Of a stretch of DNA of 64,000 nucleotides, positions 8,040 to 18,432 are shown piece after piece. The stretch's first letter is position 1; each line of letters starts with the position of its first letter. The stretch comes from JAZNGX01 sp045576675 (lineage in GTDB: Bacteria; Bacillota; Clostridia; Monoglobales; Firm-18). Below the pieces are notes generated by a model. It saw only the letters and a list, made by a program, of their open reading frames with translations. It made no database searches and had not been told where the DNA came from. The position numbers and the translations under genes were made by a program. The stretch spans positions 5,944-69,943 of the forward strand of contig JAZNGX010000002.1 in NCBI GenBank assembly GCA_045576675.1, written 5' to 3'.

Positions 8040-9362
8040 ATGCCAAAACCGATTGTTGCAGTTGTGGGCAGACCAAATGTGGGAAAGTCTACATTATTTA
8101 ATAAAATAGTCGGCAAACGTATTTCGATAGTAGCGGATACTCCCGGTGTAACGCGTGACAGGATTTATGCTGATGCCGAATGGTGCGGCAAGCAGTTTAA
8201 GCTTATTGATACCGGTGGTATTGAACCGTCTACCGACAGTGCAATATTGCAGCTTATGCGTGAGCAGGCAAATATTGCGATTGATACTGCTGATGTAATA
8301 ATTCTTGTTGTAAATGTAAAAGAAGGCGTTACTGCAGCTGATGCAGATGTTGCGACAATGCTGCGTAAAAGCAGAAAGCCTGTTGTTCTTGCGTGCAACA
8401 AATGCGATACCCCAGGAGAACCTCCCGTGGAGCTTTATGATTTTTATAACCTTGCTTTGGGTGAGCCTATTGCAGTATCAAGTGTTCATGGTATGGGCTT
8501 TGGTGATTTGCTTGATGCAGTTGTTGAAAATTTTGACGAGTCGAAATACGATGAGGAAGACGAGGATATAATAAAAATAGCTGTAGTTGGAAAACCCAAC
8601 GCCGGCAAGTCTTCATTTGTAAATAAGATACTTGGTGAGCAGAGACTTATCGTAAGCCCTGTTGCAGGCACAACCCGTGACAGCATTGATACAGAGGTTA
8701 TTGTTAATGATGAAAAGTTTATGCTTATAGACACTGCCGGAATGAGAAAACGTGGCAAGGTGGAAGAAGAAATAGAACGCTATAGCGTTATACGTGCGTT
8801 AAGTTCCATTGACCGTGCTGACGTTGCATTGTTAATGATTGACGCAACAGAGGGTGTAACAGAGCAGGATACCAAAATTGCCGGATATATCCACGAAAGC
8901 GGCAAGGCTTGCCTTGTGGCTGTTAACAAATGGGACTTGATTGAAAAAGAAACCAAAACCATGGACAATTTCAGAATGGATGTTCAGGAGAAGCTTGGTT
9001 TTATGCTTTATGCCCCGATTTTGTTTATATCTGCACTAACCGGTCAGCGTGTTGGCAAGGTGTTTGAAATGGCAAAGTATGTTTATAATCAGAGTGCTAT
9101 GCGTATTTCAACAGGTATGCTGAATGATGTTATAAATGACGCTACTGCACGTGTTCAACCGCCGTCAGACAAGGGTAAGAGGCTTAAAATTTATTATCTT
9201 ACTCAAACAGGTATAAAGCCACCGACGTTTGTATTGTTTGTTAATGATAAAAAGCTTGCTCATTTCTCGTATATAAGATATATTGAAAATCAGCTCAGAA
9301 ACACTTTTGGATTTGAGGGCAGTGCGATTAAATTCATTTTAAGAGAAAAAGATAGAGACTGA
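8040..9362 (+). CDS. der: ribosome biogenesis GTPase Der (EngA)
   Basis: A 440-residue tandem GTPase that helps assemble the 50S subunit. The first G domain has GRPNVGKS (residue 10 on), DTPG, and NKCD near 120; the second has GKPNAGKS near 184, DTAGMRKRG and NKWD. The C-terminal KH-like domain ends the protein. Length and order are standard. It is part of the run DUF512-der-plsY-gpsA, with short gaps. Confidence 0.97.
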   Translation: MPKPIVAVVGRPNVGKSTLFNKIVGKRISIVADTPGVTRDRIYADAEWCGKQFKLIDTGGIEPSTDSAILQLMREQANIAIDTADVIILVVNVKEGVTAADADVATMLRKSRKPVVLACNKCDTPGEPPVELYDFYNLALGEPIAVSSVHGMGFGDLLDAVVENFDESKYDEEDEDIIKIAVVGKPNAGKSSFVNKILGEQRLIVSPVAGTTRDSIDTEVIVNDEKFMLIDTAGMRKRGKVEEEIERYSVIRALSSIDRADVALLMIDATEGVTEQDTKIAGYIHESGKACLVAVNKWDLIEKETKTMDNFRMDVQEKLGFMLYAPILFISALTGQRVGKVFEMAKYVYNQSAMRISTGMLNDVINDATARVQPPSDKGKRLKIYYLTQTGIKPPTFVLFVNDKKLAHFSYIRYIENQLRNTFGFEGSAIKFILREKDRD

Positions 9363-9377
9363 TGGAGGTAGAAGCAA

Positions 9378-9992
9378 ATGATTAATAACATTATAATGCT
9401 TGTAATTTCATATCTGGTGGGCAGTATTAATTTTTCCATCATATTTTCAAAGATTTTTGCAAAAGAAGATGTGCGTACACAAGGCAGCGGCAACGCAGGC
9501 TTTACAAACACTTTGAGAAACTACGGCAAGCTTATGGGTGCTGCAGTATTTTTGTGTGATATATTAAAAACTGTTGCTGTTATACTTGTTGCTAAATTTG
9601 TATTTAAGGATCGTATTACAGAATACTGTGCAGCATTAGGCGTTATACTTGGACATAACTTCCCTGTGTTCTTTAATTTTAAGGGTGGCAAGGGTGTGCT
9701 TACAACTATAAGCTCACTTGTTATGCTTGCACCTGCAATTGGTATTCCGCTTATTCCTATTGCTGTTGCAATAATGTTTATAACAGGCTATGTATCCATC
9801 GGGTCTTTTGTTATATTCTTATATTTCCCTTTGTCAGTTCTTGCTTTTTATAACGGTGCTGAAAAAGAAAAGTTTATAGCACTTGGAATTTTTGCTTGTT
9901 TATTAGGTCTATACAGACACAGAGCAAATATTGCAAGACTGTTAAAGGGCGAAGAAAATTGCTTTAAAAAGAAGAAGGGCGGTGCAAAATAA
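9378..9992 (+). CDS. plsY: acyl-phosphate glycerol-3-phosphate acyltransferase
   Basis: A 204-residue membrane acyltransferase with about five transmembrane segments. It transfers the acyl group from acyl phosphate (made by PlsX, encoded further along at 21.8 kb) to glycerol-3-phosphate. GSGNAGFTNTLRNYGK (near 36) and GHNFPVFFNFKGGKGV (near 93) are the active-site loops. GGAGG lies upstream of ATG 9378. Its stop overlaps the gpsA start by one base, so supply of glycerol-3-phosphate and its acylation are co-expressed. Confidence 0.95.
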   Translation: MINNIIMLVISYLVGSINFSIIFSKIFAKEDVRTQGSGNAGFTNTLRNYGKLMGAAVFLCDILKTVAVILVAKFVFKDRITEYCAALGVILGHNFPVFFNFKGGKGVLTTISSLVMLAPAIGIPLIPIAVAIMFITGYVSIGSFVIFLYFPLSVLAFYNGAEKEKFIALGIFACLLGLYRHRANIARLLKGEENCFKKKKGGAK

Positions 9993-11002
9993 TGGCTGAT
10001 ATAGGCGTTGTTGGTTCCGGTGGTTGGGGAACAGCTATGAGCGTATTACTCTCTAATTCCGGACACAATGTTACTCTTTGGTCATATTTTAAAGAAGAAA
10101 GCGAACAGCTTAAACAGCACCGTGAGAACATAAATTTGTTGCCGGGAGTAAAAATCCCTGAAACTGTGGAGTTTACAAATGACATTTCAAAATGTGCGTG
10201 TAATAAAGACATTATTATAATTGCCACTCCGTCTCACACAGTTAAACAGACTTCAAAAACACTTGCACCATTTGTTAAAGACGGACAGATTATTGTGATA
10301 ATTTCAAAGGGCTTTGATGAGGATACTTATCTTACATTATCAGAAACTGTCAAAAATGAAATTTCTAACGCCAGAATTGCTGTTATGTCAGGTCCGTCAC
10401 ACGCAGAGGAGGTTGGTAAGGGTATGCCGACAACGAATGTTGTTGCACATTCAGACCATGACCTTGCAAAATATATTCAGAGTGTTTTTATGACACAGGT
10501 GTTCAGAGTATATACAAATACTGATGTTACAGGTGTTGAGCTTGGCGGAGCACTTAAAAACGTTATTGCTTTATGTGTTGGTATTTGTGACGGCTTGGGT
10601 TATGGAGATAACACAAAAGCTGCACTGATGACACGTGGTATGGCTGAAATTGTGCGTCTTGGACGTGCCATGGGTGCTCAGGACAGTACCTTTGCCGGCT
10701 TGTCAGGCATTGGCGATTTGATTGTTACCTGCACGAGTATGCATTCACGAAACAGACGTGCAGGCGTGCTTATAGGTAAGGGAATGACTCCCGAACAGGC
10801 AAAAGACGAAGTTAAAATGGTTGTTGAGGGTATAAAGACTGCAAAGGCGGCACATTACCTTGCTAAAAAGCACAATGTTGATATGCCTATTGTAAATCAG
10901 GCTTATCAGATTTTGTTTGAGGGCAAAAATCCCGCAGATGCAGTGCTTGACCTGATGTGTCGTTCAGAAAAAAGTGAAGACGATAATTTTTATAGAAATT
11001 AA
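9992..11002 (+). CDS. gpsA: NAD(P)-dependent glycerol-3-phosphate dehydrogenase
   Basis: A 336-residue enzyme that reduces dihydroxyacetone phosphate to glycerol-3-phosphate for phospholipid synthesis. GSGGWGTAMSVLL (residue 8 on) is the dinucleotide-binding loop, SGPSHAEEV is near 133, and the catalytic lysine lies in ELGGALKNVIAL near 190. Its ATG overlaps the plsY stop (TAATG). Confidence 0.96.
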   Translation: MADIGVVGSGGWGTAMSVLLSNSGHNVTLWSYFKEESEQLKQHRENINLLPGVKIPETVEFTNDISKCACNKDIIIIATPSHTVKQTSKTLAPFVKDGQIIVIISKGFDEDTYLTLSETVKNEISNARIAVMSGPSHAEEVGKGMPTTNVVAHSDHDLAKYIQSVFMTQVFRVYTNTDVTGVELGGALKNVIALCVGICDGLGYGDNTKAALMTRGMAEIVRLGRAMGAQDSTFAGLSGIGDLIVTCTSMHSRNRRAGVLIGKGMTPEQAKDEVKMVVEGIKTAKAAHYLAKKHNVDMPIVNQAYQILFEGKNPADAVLDLMCRSEKSEDDNFYRN

Positions 11003-11014
11003 GCAGGTGTGAAG

Positions 11015-12496
11015 TTGAAAAAAATATTGCTTTTTTTGCTTATGGCCGTTATGCTGTGTGGTTGCAGAGATAAAGATGTTCCACCTGATACAGAGCATAT
11101 TGTAAGCAATGTGTCGAGTGAAGGTAATCTTAATATTTACTGCTACAATGCTGAAGGCTATAATCCGTTGTTTGCAACCAACAATGCAAATATTTATCTT
11201 GGCAGAATTTGCTTTGAGCCGCTTGTTAAAATAACAGATGACCAGTCAGTGGAAACAGTTCTTGCACAGGGGTATTTTATTTCGGAGGACGGTCTTGTTT
11301 GGACTGTTCCTTTAAGAACTGATATATATTGGCATGATGGAGATGCTTTTGTGGCTGAAGATGTTGTTGCCACCTGCAATACAATTATTTGCAATGGTGA
11401 CAAAAGCCCATATTCCTACAATATGGCAAATGTTGCACGTGTTGAGGAGGAAGATGAGCATACTGTTAAATTCTATTTGAAATCACCGCAGACAAGCTTT
11501 GCAAGCCTGCTTGAAATTCCTGTTGTTAAGGCAGAGCATTGCAATCTCGAAAACAACTTTCCAATGATTGGAACAGGTGTTTTTAAATATGTTGGAGCAG
11601 AGAATAAAAAAATGTATTTTGAAGCCAATGAAAAATGGTGGGGAGGCATTAAGCCTGATATAAAATACGTAACTGCTGTTATGCTGCCTGATAAGGAAAC
11701 ATCAGGCTATGCTTTTAATGCAAGTGTTATTGATGTTATTCCTGCAAGTATAAAAGACTGGAGTAAATATCCCTCTGCGGATGACAGAAGTATTGAATAT
11801 TCGACAGGCGACTTTTTTTATCTTAAATTCAATACAGCAAATGAGCATCTGTCAAACCCGGATATACGCAGTGCAATTGTTCAGGCTATCGACAAGCAAT
11901 CAATCTGTGATAAAGCACTTCTTTCTCACGGCGTTGTAACAGAAACGATTTTAAATCCAAACTGGAAATACTATAGCAAAAATGCCGGAAAGTCAAAGTT
12001 TAATCCCGATAATGCAAGAAATGTTATGAGTAGCTATACTGCTGAGGGGCGTATCTGGCTGAATCTTATCACCAATGAGGGCAGTGAAATTAAGCGTAAC
12101 ACAGCCGAGCAAATAAAAGAGTTTCTTTATCCATTGGGAATTGATGTTAATATTCTGGTTTACGGTTGGAACGATTACGTTAACGTGTATCATTCGGGTG
12201 AATATGATATTGCACTGTGTGAAACAAATATTGCTCCTGATATGCTGCCGTTTAATGTAATAGGTAACAGCGAAGCCGTAAATGCGGCGGTGGCAAAGCT
12301 TCAGAATTGCGGAATCGATGAAGAAAGAATTGAATGCTTTGATACAATTCAAAAGCTTGTGAGTGATGAGCTGTGCGTTGTACCGTTGTTTTATGATATG
12401 GGCGTACTGCTCTATAATGATAAAATAAAAGAAGGTCTTGCACCGACCAGAACAAATATCTACAATAATATACATCTTTGGAAGCTCAATACTTGA
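11015..12496 (+). CDS. extracellular solute-binding lipoprotein, family 5 (peptide/nickel type), orphan
   Basis: A 493-residue SBP_bac_5 protein. A hydrophobic leader ends in LCGC within the first 20 residues, a plausible lipobox, so the mature protein is probably a membrane-anchored lipoprotein. NIYLGRICFEPLV and the VWTVPLRTDIYWHDG segment are typical of the oligopeptide-binding family, and PNWKYYSKNAGKS is the usual lobe-2 region. The start is TTG 11015, five bases after AGGTG; GTG 11009 is too close to it. No permease or ATPase gene is nearby; neighbours are gpsA and proS. The ligand cannot be inferred. Confidence 0.85.
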   Translation: MKKILLFLLMAVMLCGCRDKDVPPDTEHIVSNVSSEGNLNIYCYNAEGYNPLFATNNANIYLGRICFEPLVKITDDQSVETVLAQGYFISEDGLVWTVPLRTDIYWHDGDAFVAEDVVATCNTIICNGDKSPYSYNMANVARVEEEDEHTVKFYLKSPQTSFASLLEIPVVKAEHCNLENNFPMIGTGVFKYVGAENKKMYFEANEKWWGGIKPDIKYVTAVMLPDKETSGYAFNASVIDVIPASIKDWSKYPSADDRSIEYSTGDFFYLKFNTANEHLSNPDIRSAIVQAIDKQSICDKALLSHGVVTETILNPNWKYYSKNAGKSKFNPDNARNVMSSYTAEGRIWLNLITNEGSEIKRNTAEQIKEFLYPLGIDVNILVYGWNDYVNVYHSGEYDIALCETNIAPDMLPFNVIGNSEAVNAAVAKLQNCGIDEERIECFDTIQKLVSDELCVVPLFYDMGVLLYNDKIKEGLAPTRTNIYNNIHLWKLNT

Positions 12497-12521
12497 CATT
12501 CGATATTAAATATTATAAAAT
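12493..12521 (+). promoter_or_regulatory. probable promoter of proS
   Basis: TTGACA (12493-12498) overlaps the stop codon of the binding-protein gene and is followed after 17 bases by TAAAAT (12516-12521). The predicted start point is near 12528, leaving a leader of about 30 bases, too short for a T-box. Confidence 0.65.
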
Positions 12522-12559
12522 AAATTAGTTGAGATATATTAACGAAGGGATTTGGTTTT

Positions 12560-13996
12560 GTGAAGGAACAAAAGAAATTTGTTGAAGATATAACATCTAT
12601 GGATGTGGATTTTGCAAAATGGTATACCGATATAGTTAAAAAGGCAGATTTAGTTGACTATTCAGGTGTGCGTGGCTGTATGGTAATAAGACCTTACGGT
12701 TATGCTATATGGGAAAATATCCAGACAATTATGAATAAAATGTTTAAAGAAACAGGGCACGAAAATGTTTATATGCCTATGTTTATTCCTGAAAGTCTTT
12801 TGCAGAAGGAGAAGGATCACGTTGAAGGCTTTGCCCCCGAGGTGGCGTGGGTTACACACGGCGGTAGTGAAAAGCTTCAGGAAAGACTTTGCGTAAGACC
12901 TACTTCTGAAACTCTTTTTTGTGCACACTATGCAGATATCATTCATTCTTACAGAGATTTGCCAAAGCTTTATAATCAGTGGTGCAGCGTTGTAAGATGG
13001 GAAAAAACAACACGTCCGTTTTTGCGTTCTGTTGAGTTCTTGTGGCAGGAGGGTCATACTGCACACGCAACAAAGGAAGAGGCTCAGGAAGAAACACGCA
13101 GAATGTTAAATATTTATGCACAGTTCTGTGAAGAACAGCTTGCTATTCCTGTAATCAAAGGTCAGAAAACTGATAAAGAAAAATTTGCAGGTGCAGAAGA
13201 AACATATACAATTGAAAGTATGATGCACGACGGTAAGGCTTTGCAGGCAGGTACATCACATTATTTTGGTGACGGATTTGCACGTGCATTTGATATCCAG
13301 TACACAGATAAAAATAACGAGCTTCAGTATGTTCATCAGACATCCTGGGGTGTTTCAACACGTCTTATCGGTGCAATAATTATGATGCACGGTGATAATA
13401 ATGGTTTGGTATTGCCACCGAACATTGCACCAATTCAGGTGGTTGTTATTCCTGTTGCTGCAAACAAACCGGGCGTTTTAGAAGGTGCAAAAGCTGTGTC
13501 AGATAAGCTTAAAGAGAAGTTTACAGTTAAGTTTGACGACAGTGATAAGTCACCGGGCTGGAAGTTCAGTGAGTATGAAATGAAGGGTGTCCCGGTACGT
13601 GTGGAAATCGGGCCGAGAGATTTAGAAAAAAATCAGGCTGTGCTTGCACGCCGTGATAATGGTGAAAAGGTTTTTGTTTCACTTGATAATATTGAAGAAG
13701 AGGTAGAAAAGCTTCTTAAAACTATACAGAGTGATATGCTTGAAAGAGCAAGAAAAATCAGAGAAGAAAATACTTATGTTGCAAAAGATTTTGACGAGCT
13801 TAAAAAGCTTGCTGATGAAAAAACAGGCTTTATGAAGGCTATGTGGTGCGGTGACCTTGAGTGTGAAGAAAAAATCAAGGATGAAGCAGGCTTGTCTTCA
13901 AGATGTATGCCGTTTGAACAGGAAACCATTACTGATAAATGCGTATGCTGCGGTAAGCCTGCGAAGAAAATGGTATATTGGGGCAAAGCATATTAA
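12560..13996 (+). CDS. proS: prolyl-tRNA synthetase, archaeal/eukaryotic-type (ProS type 3)
   Basis: A 478-residue class II synthetase. [10 protein letters not shown] (near 111) and [12 protein letters not shown] form the motif 2 region, [17 protein letters not shown] (near 263) is motif 3, and the C-terminus has the [18 protein letters not shown] zinc-binding tail typical of the short type that lacks the bacterial editing insertion. The start is GTG 12560, about 9 bases after GAAGGGA. The neighbouring HD-domain gene follows after 1 base. Confidence 0.95.
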   Translation: MKEQKKFVEDITSMDVDFAKWYTDIVKKADLVDYSGVRGCMVIRPYGYAIWENIQTIMNKMFKETGHENVYMPMFIPESLLQKEKDHVEGFAPEVAWVTHGGSEKLQERLCVRPTSETLFCAHYADIIHSYRDLPKLYNQWCSVVRWEKTTRPFLRSVEFLWQEGHTAHATKEEAQEETRRMLNIYAQFCEEQLAIPVIKGQKTDKEKFAGAEETYTIESMMHDGKALQAGTSHYFGDGFARAFDIQYTDKNNELQYVHQTSWGVSTRLIGAIIMMHGDNNGLVLPPNIAPIQVVVIPVAANKPGVLEGAKAVSDKLKEKFTVKFDDSDKSPGWKFSEYEMKGVPVRVEIGPRDLEKNQAVLARRDNGEKVFVSLDNIEEEVEKLLKTIQSDMLERARKIREENTYVAKDFDELKKLADEKTGFMKAMWCGDLECEEKIKDEAGLSSRCMPFEQETITDKCVCCGKPAKKMVYWGKAY

Positions 13997-13997
13997 T

Positions 13998-14531
13998 ATG
14001 GATTTTATTGTAACATACACCGGAATAAAATTTTATATATTAAATCCAAAGCCCGACGATATAAATGAGCGTGATATTGCACACGCTCTGTCTCTTATGT
14101 GCCGTGGTAACGGGCATTTGTATCACTTTTATTCCGTTGCTCAGCATTGCCTTAACTGCTATTATGAAGCAGTGGCAAGAGGGTATTCAAAAAGACTTAA
14201 GCTTGCTTTGCTTTTGCACGATGCAAGCGAGGCTTATATTTCGGATATAACACGCCCTGTAAAGAAAAATTTGCCTGAGTATTGCAAAATTGAAGAATGC
14301 ATACAGGATTGTGTATACAAGCATTTCGGGCTTGATGATTTAACTGATGAAGAGCTTGAAACAATTAAAGAAATTGATGACAATATGCTGTGCGTAGAAT
14401 TTAATGACAATCATATTTACAAGGATTTTGAAATGAAGTCTGAAATGAAAGCACAGCTTGTTCTTGATTTTGTTGATATGAAAGAAATTGAAGACAGATT
14501 TTTGAAAGCATTTAAGGAGGTCAGGTTATGA
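13998..14531 (+). CDS. HD-domain phosphohydrolase (YfbR/5'-nucleotidase-like)
   Basis: A 177-residue protein. The histidine in SVAQHCLNC and the HD pair in LLLHDASEAYISDI, followed by a distal aspartate in EIDDNMLC, give the H...HD...D metal site of HD hydrolases. The size and AEAY-like motif resemble YfbR-type nucleotidases, but the substrate is not established. ATG 13998 gives the natural length; the frame is open further upstream inside proS. Its stop overlaps the next gene by four bases (ATGA). Confidence 0.82.
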   Translation: MDFIVTYTGIKFYILNPKPDDINERDIAHALSLMCRGNGHLYHFYSVAQHCLNCYYEAVARGYSKRLKLALLLHDASEAYISDITRPVKKNLPEYCKIEECIQDCVYKHFGLDDLTDEELETIKEIDDNMLCVEFNDNHIYKDFEMKSEMKAQLVLDFVDMKEIEDRFLKAFKEVRL

Positions 14532-15205
14532 TTAAAGCCTGCATTTTTGATATGGATGGTACGCTTGCCAATACCATAGACACAATTGCATACTATGCCA
14601 ACACTGCGCTAAAAGAGTATGGTTTACGTGAAATAGAAACTGAAAACTATAAATATCACGTTGGAAGCGGTTACATTCAGCTTGTAAAAAATATGTTTGC
14701 TGAGCTTGGCTGTGAGGACGATGATTTATTTAATAAGGTTGCCGCTAAGTATGACGAAATGTATAATAAAGACGTTATGTTTAAAACCTGTGCATATGAC
14801 GGCATAATTCCTATGTTAAAACAGTTGAAAGAAAGCGGTTACAAAATCGGCATTGTGTCAAACAAGCCTCACGAGGTGCTTTTGGGTGTTGTAAAAACAT
14901 TGTTTGGTGATATAGAGTTTGACGGAATAGAGGGCGGACGCGACAACGTGCCGTTAAAGCCTGCTCCTGCGATGCTTATGAAAATGTTGATTGATTTTGG
15001 GATCAGAACAAACGAATGTGCATATTTTGGCGATACAAAGGTGGATATGCAAACAGGTTCAAGAGCCGGGGTAAACACTGTTGGTGTGCTTTGGGGCTTC
15101 AGAAAAGAAGATGAGCTTGTTTCAAATGGTGCACAACATATTATTTCTCATCCGTCAGAAATTTTGCCGTTGATGGAGAAATTCAAACTTTTAAAGGATT
15201 ACTAA
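14528..15205 (+). CDS. HAD-family hydrolase, phosphoglycolate phosphatase-like
   Basis: A 225-residue HAD enzyme. FDMDGTL (Asp 8 and Asp 10) is motif I, IVSNKP is motif II, the lysine in VPLKPAP is motif III, and FGDTKVDMQTG is motif IV; a helical cap lies between I and II. It resembles Gph/PpaX phosphatases, though the substrate is uncertain. AGGAGG lies within the end of the HD gene, and the ATG overlaps that gene's stop, so the two are translationally coupled. Confidence 0.88.
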   Translation: MIKACIFDMDGTLANTIDTIAYYANTALKEYGLREIETENYKYHVGSGYIQLVKNMFAELGCEDDDLFNKVAAKYDEMYNKDVMFKTCAYDGIIPMLKQLKESGYKIGIVSNKPHEVLLGVVKTLFGDIEFDGIEGGRDNVPLKPAPAMLMKMLIDFGIRTNECAYFGDTKVDMQTGSRAGVNTVGVLWGFRKEDELVSNGAQHIISHPSEILPLMEKFKLLKDY

Positions 15206-15217
15206 AGGACTGATATT

Positions 15218-15664
15218 ATGAAGGTTGAGAGTTTTGAACTTGATCACACAAAGGTAAAAGCACCTTTTGTAAGAAAGTGTTGCGTTTTAAAGGGTAAAAA
15301 CGGGGATATCGTTACAAAGTTTGATTTGCGTTTCTGCCAGCCCAATGTTACTGAGCTTGAAAGTGACGGAATTCATACAATGGAGCATCTGCTCGCTGTA
15401 TATATGCGTGATTACACAGACGATATCATAGACTTGTCACCTATGGGTTGCCGCACAGGTTTTTATATGACTATGTGGGGTGAACACAACGTAAAAGAAA
15501 TAATTGAAATACTTAATAAATCACTTGAAAGAGTAGTGACTACAACAGAAATCCCTGCAAGAAATCCCGTGCAGTGCGGTAATTACAAATTGCACAGTCT
15601 TAAGAAAGCTGTGCAATATGCAACTGACGTTCTTGAAAAAGGATTCTCAGATAAAATTTTCTAA
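15218..15664 (+). CDS. luxS: S-ribosylhomocysteine lyase
   Basis: A 148-residue LuxS that splits S-ribosylhomocysteine to homocysteine and DPD, the precursor of autoinducer-2. The metal-binding HTMEHLLA (His 53, His 57, catalytic Glu nearby), the catalytic Cys in MGCRTGFY (near 78) and the third metal ligand in PVQCGNY (near 122) are all present. The partner nucleosidase (mtnN/pfs) is not in the window. Confidence 0.97.
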   Translation: MKVESFELDHTKVKAPFVRKCCVLKGKNGDIVTKFDLRFCQPNVTELESDGIHTMEHLLAVYMRDYTDDIIDLSPMGCRTGFYMTMWGEHNVKEIIEILNKSLERVVTTTEIPARNPVQCGNYKLHSLKKAVQYATDVLEKGFSDKIF

Positions 15665-15676
15665 AGGAATAATTAA

Positions 15677-16804
15677 ATGGAAGTTTACTTTGATAACAGT
15701 GCAACAACCAGACCTTTTGATGAAGCTGTGCAGTCAGCACTAAACGTAATGCGTGAGAATTACGGAAATCCGTCTTCATTGCACAGGCTTGGTATGAATG
15801 CAGAAAATATAATTAAAGATGCAAGAAACACAGTAGCAAAAAAGCTTGGCGTGTTGCCTGAAGAAGTGTATTTTACTTCAGGCGGCACAGAGAGTAACAA
15901 TATTGCCATTATCGGCGTATGCTCTGCTATGCGTGTTAAGGGTACGGTCATAACCTCCAAAATCGAACATAAATCGGTGCTGGAGTGTTTTTCGTATTTA
16001 GAAAAGTGTGGTTTTAATGTTGTTTATCTTGATGTAACAGCCGATGGCGTGGTTGATTTGCAACAGCTTGATGAGGTTGCAGACGAAAGTGTGTGCCTTG
16101 TAAGTATAATGCACGTTAATAACGAAACAGGTGCAATTCAGCCTGTTGAACAGATAAGCAAAATAGTAAAGGCGAAAAATCCGAAAGCATTAATCCATAC
16201 AGATGATGTTCAGGGCTTTTGCAAGGTACCTTTTAACACAAAATCAGTTGATATGATTTCGGTTTCTGCACATAAAATAAATGGACTCAAAGGAACCGGT
16301 GCCATATATATTAAAAAAGGAATAAAGGTAAACCCTGTAATATATGGTGGCGGTCAGGAAAAGGGTTTAAGAAACGGAACGGAAAATGTCCCGGGCATAG
16401 CCGCATTTAAAACGGCTGTTGAAAAATACACTGTTATTGGCAATGATATTAAAAAGTATATTGCAGATTATGTTATTAATAATATAGAGGGCTGCCGCAT
16501 TAACAGTGTTGGTGAATGCTCTCCATACGTATTGAATATTTCTGTGCTTGGACTTAAATCTGAAACGATTCTGCATTTGCTTGAAATGCATAATATATAT
16601 GTATCATCAGGCTCTGCCTGCTCATCAAACCGCCCACAGCTAAGCCACGTGCTTATTGCATACGGGTTGGACAAACAGGTGGTTGAAAGTAGTATACGCT
16701 TGAGCTTCGGATATGATAACACATTGGAACAGGCACAATATTTTTGTGAAAAGCTTAAGCTTGTGGTAGAACAAAACAAATCCGTCAGGAGGAAGTACAA
16801 ATGA
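15677..16804 (+). CDS. cysteine desulfurase (NifS/IscS family), partner of ThiI
   Basis: A 375-residue PLP enzyme that takes sulfur from cysteine as an enzyme persulfide. YFDNSATTRP at the start, TSGGTESNN, the PLP lysine in SAHKINGLKGTGA, and the catalytic Cys loop SSGSACSSNRPQLSHVL are visible. Its last codons overlap thiI by four bases (ATGA). This pairing matches the Bacillus arrangement in which a dedicated desulfurase feeds a ThiI that has no rhodanese domain, for 4-thiouridine in tRNA. Confidence 0.93.
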   Translation: MEVYFDNSATTRPFDEAVQSALNVMRENYGNPSSLHRLGMNAENIIKDARNTVAKKLGVLPEEVYFTSGGTESNNIAIIGVCSAMRVKGTVITSKIEHKSVLECFSYLEKCGFNVVYLDVTADGVVDLQQLDEVADESVCLVSIMHVNNETGAIQPVEQISKIVKAKNPKALIHTDDVQGFCKVPFNTKSVDMISVSAHKINGLKGTGAIYIKKGIKVNPVIYGGGQEKGLRNGTENVPGIAAFKTAVEKYTVIGNDIKKYIADYVINNIEGCRINSVGECSPYVLNISVLGLKSETILHLLEMHNIYVSSGSACSSNRPQLSHVLIAYGLDKQVVESSIRLSFGYDNTLEQAQYFCEKLKLVVEQNKSVRRKYK

Positions 16805-17970
16805 ACAAGGTTTTGCTGTTAAAATACGGTGAAATTATATTAAAGGGTCTTAACAGACCACTATTTGAGGATGCACTGATACGAAATTTAAAACGCAGTG
16901 CAGGTGATGAAAAGGTTAAATTCTTTAAGGCACAGGCTACAATTTACGTTGAGCCTTTAGAAGATAGTGTTGATATGGATGCATTGGCTTTGCGTTTGTC
17001 AAAGGTTTTTGGTATAGTGTCTGCAACAGTTGCACAAACAGTGCCAAAAGAGCTTGATAAAATCTGCGAGCTTGCGGCTCAGTTGATTGGTAATGAACCG
17101 GGCAACACCTTTAAGGTTGAAACAAAAAGGGCAGATAAGCGTTTTCCATTCAAATCGCCTGAAATATCAATGGAGGTGGGCGGAGCAATTTTGGAAAAGC
17201 ATCCGCATCTTACTGTAGATGTTCATAATCCCGATATTTTAGTGATGGTAGAAATCCGCGACTTTGCGGCTTATATATATACTTCAAAAATTCAGGGCGT
17301 GGGTGGTATGCCTGTAGGTACTAACGGAAGAGCAACCTTGCTTTTGTCAGGCGGTATTGATAGTCCTGTTGCGGGATATATGGTAGCAAAACGAGGTGTT
17401 GAGCTTGATGCTGTTCACTTTTACAGCTATCCATACACAAGTGAGAGAGCAAAGCAAAAGGTTTTGGACCTTGCACAGCTTTTGGCTGATTACTGCGGAA
17501 AAATCAATGTGCACGTTGTGCCCTTTACAGAAATTCAGCTTGCAATAAATGAAAAATGCCCACAAGAGCAGATGACAGTTATTATGAGAAGAATAATGAT
17601 GTATATTGCAAATGAAATTGCGGCAAAAAATGGTTCTCAGGCGTTGGTTACAGGTGAAAGCATTGGTCAGGTAGCATCGCAGACAATTACTGCACTTGGT
17701 GTTACAGATGATGCATCAAAGCTTCCTGTGTTCCGCCCTGTAATTGGTATGGACAAGGATGAAATAATAACAATTGCCAGAAAAATAGGCACATTTGAAA
17801 CTTCGATATTGCCCTACGAGGATTGTTGCACAGTGTTTACGCCAAAGCACCCGAATACAAAGCCGGTGCTTGAGAAAATAAAAGCAAGCGAAGCACTTAT
17901 GACAAATCTTGACGAAATGATGCAAAGAGCCGTTGCGGAGGTTGAAACAATTGTTGTTAAAAGACGCTGA
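16801..17970 (+). CDS. thiI: tRNA 4-thiouridine synthetase ThiI (no rhodanese domain)
   Basis: A 389-residue protein with an N-terminal ferredoxin-like/THUMP region and a C-terminal PP-loop ATPase (LLLSGGIDSPVAGYMVAKRG near 180). It adenylates U8 of tRNA for sulfur insertion. The C-terminus ends after the ATPase domain, so the rhodanese sulfur carrier found in Escherichia coli ThiI is absent and sulfur would come directly from the adjacent desulfurase. GGAGG lies just before the ATG. Confidence 0.96.
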   Translation: MNKVLLLKYGEIILKGLNRPLFEDALIRNLKRSAGDEKVKFFKAQATIYVEPLEDSVDMDALALRLSKVFGIVSATVAQTVPKELDKICELAAQLIGNEPGNTFKVETKRADKRFPFKSPEISMEVGGAILEKHPHLTVDVHNPDILVMVEIRDFAAYIYTSKIQGVGGMPVGTNGRATLLLSGGIDSPVAGYMVAKRGVELDAVHFYSYPYTSERAKQKVLDLAQLLADYCGKINVHVVPFTEIQLAINEKCPQEQMTVIMRRIMMYIANEIAAKNGSQALVTGESIGQVASQTITALGVTDDASKLPVFRPVIGMDKDEIITIARKIGTFETSILPYEDCCTVFTPKHPNTKPVLEKIKASEALMTNLDEMMQRAVAEVETIVVKRR

Positions 17971-18418
17971 AACAGTTGTAAATTTATTAAATGATAAAAA
18001 ACTTACAATATCTGCTGCAGAAAGCTGTACGGGTGGCTTGCTGTCAGCCGCAATAACGGGAGTAAGCGGAGCATCATCTGTACTTAATGCGGGAATTGTG
18101 ACATATTCAAATGATGCAAAGCAAAAGTATCTCGGAGTAAAAAGTGAAACATTGCAAAAGTTTGGTGCTGTAAGTAAATATACTGCTTTGGAAATGTCAG
18201 ACGGCATAAAAAAAGCAAATAGTGCTGATATAGGTGTAGGCATAACAGGTATTGCAGGTCCAACAGGTGGAACTGCCGAAAAGCCTGTCGGTCTTGTGTA
18301 TATAAGCGTTAATGAAATTGTAACTGAAAATCATTTTTCAGGCAGCAGAGATGAAGTACGAAATGCTGCAGTAGAAAAGGCGTTAAAAATGGTTTTGGAA
18401 TATATAAAAAATATGTAA
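17951..18418 (+). CDS. cinA: CinA C-terminal domain protein (nicotinamide-nucleotide amidase type)
   Basis: A 155-residue stand-alone CinA C-terminal domain. [25 protein letters not shown] and [18 protein letters not shown] are the family signatures; such proteins deamidate nicotinamide mononucleotide. The N-terminal MoaB-like domain of full CinA is absent. The TTG at 17951 is chosen because GGAGG ends 9 bases upstream, inside the 3' end of thiI, which it overlaps by 20 bases. It lies directly before recA, as in many Firmicutes. Confidence 0.9.
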   Translation: MLLKDAETVVNLLNDKKLTISAAESCTGGLLSAAITGVSGASSVLNAGIVTYSNDAKQKYLGVKSETLQKFGAVSKYTALEMSDGIKKANSADIGVGITGIAGPTGGTAEKPVGLVYISVNEIVTENHFSGSRDEVRNAAVEKALKMVLEYIKNM

Positions 18419-18432
18419 CGGAGGGATATAAG

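Noticed and set aside
12497..12559. A T-box leader controlling proS
   Set aside because: The gap is 63 bases with a promoter inside it, far too short for a T-box, and no T-box consensus or terminator is seen.
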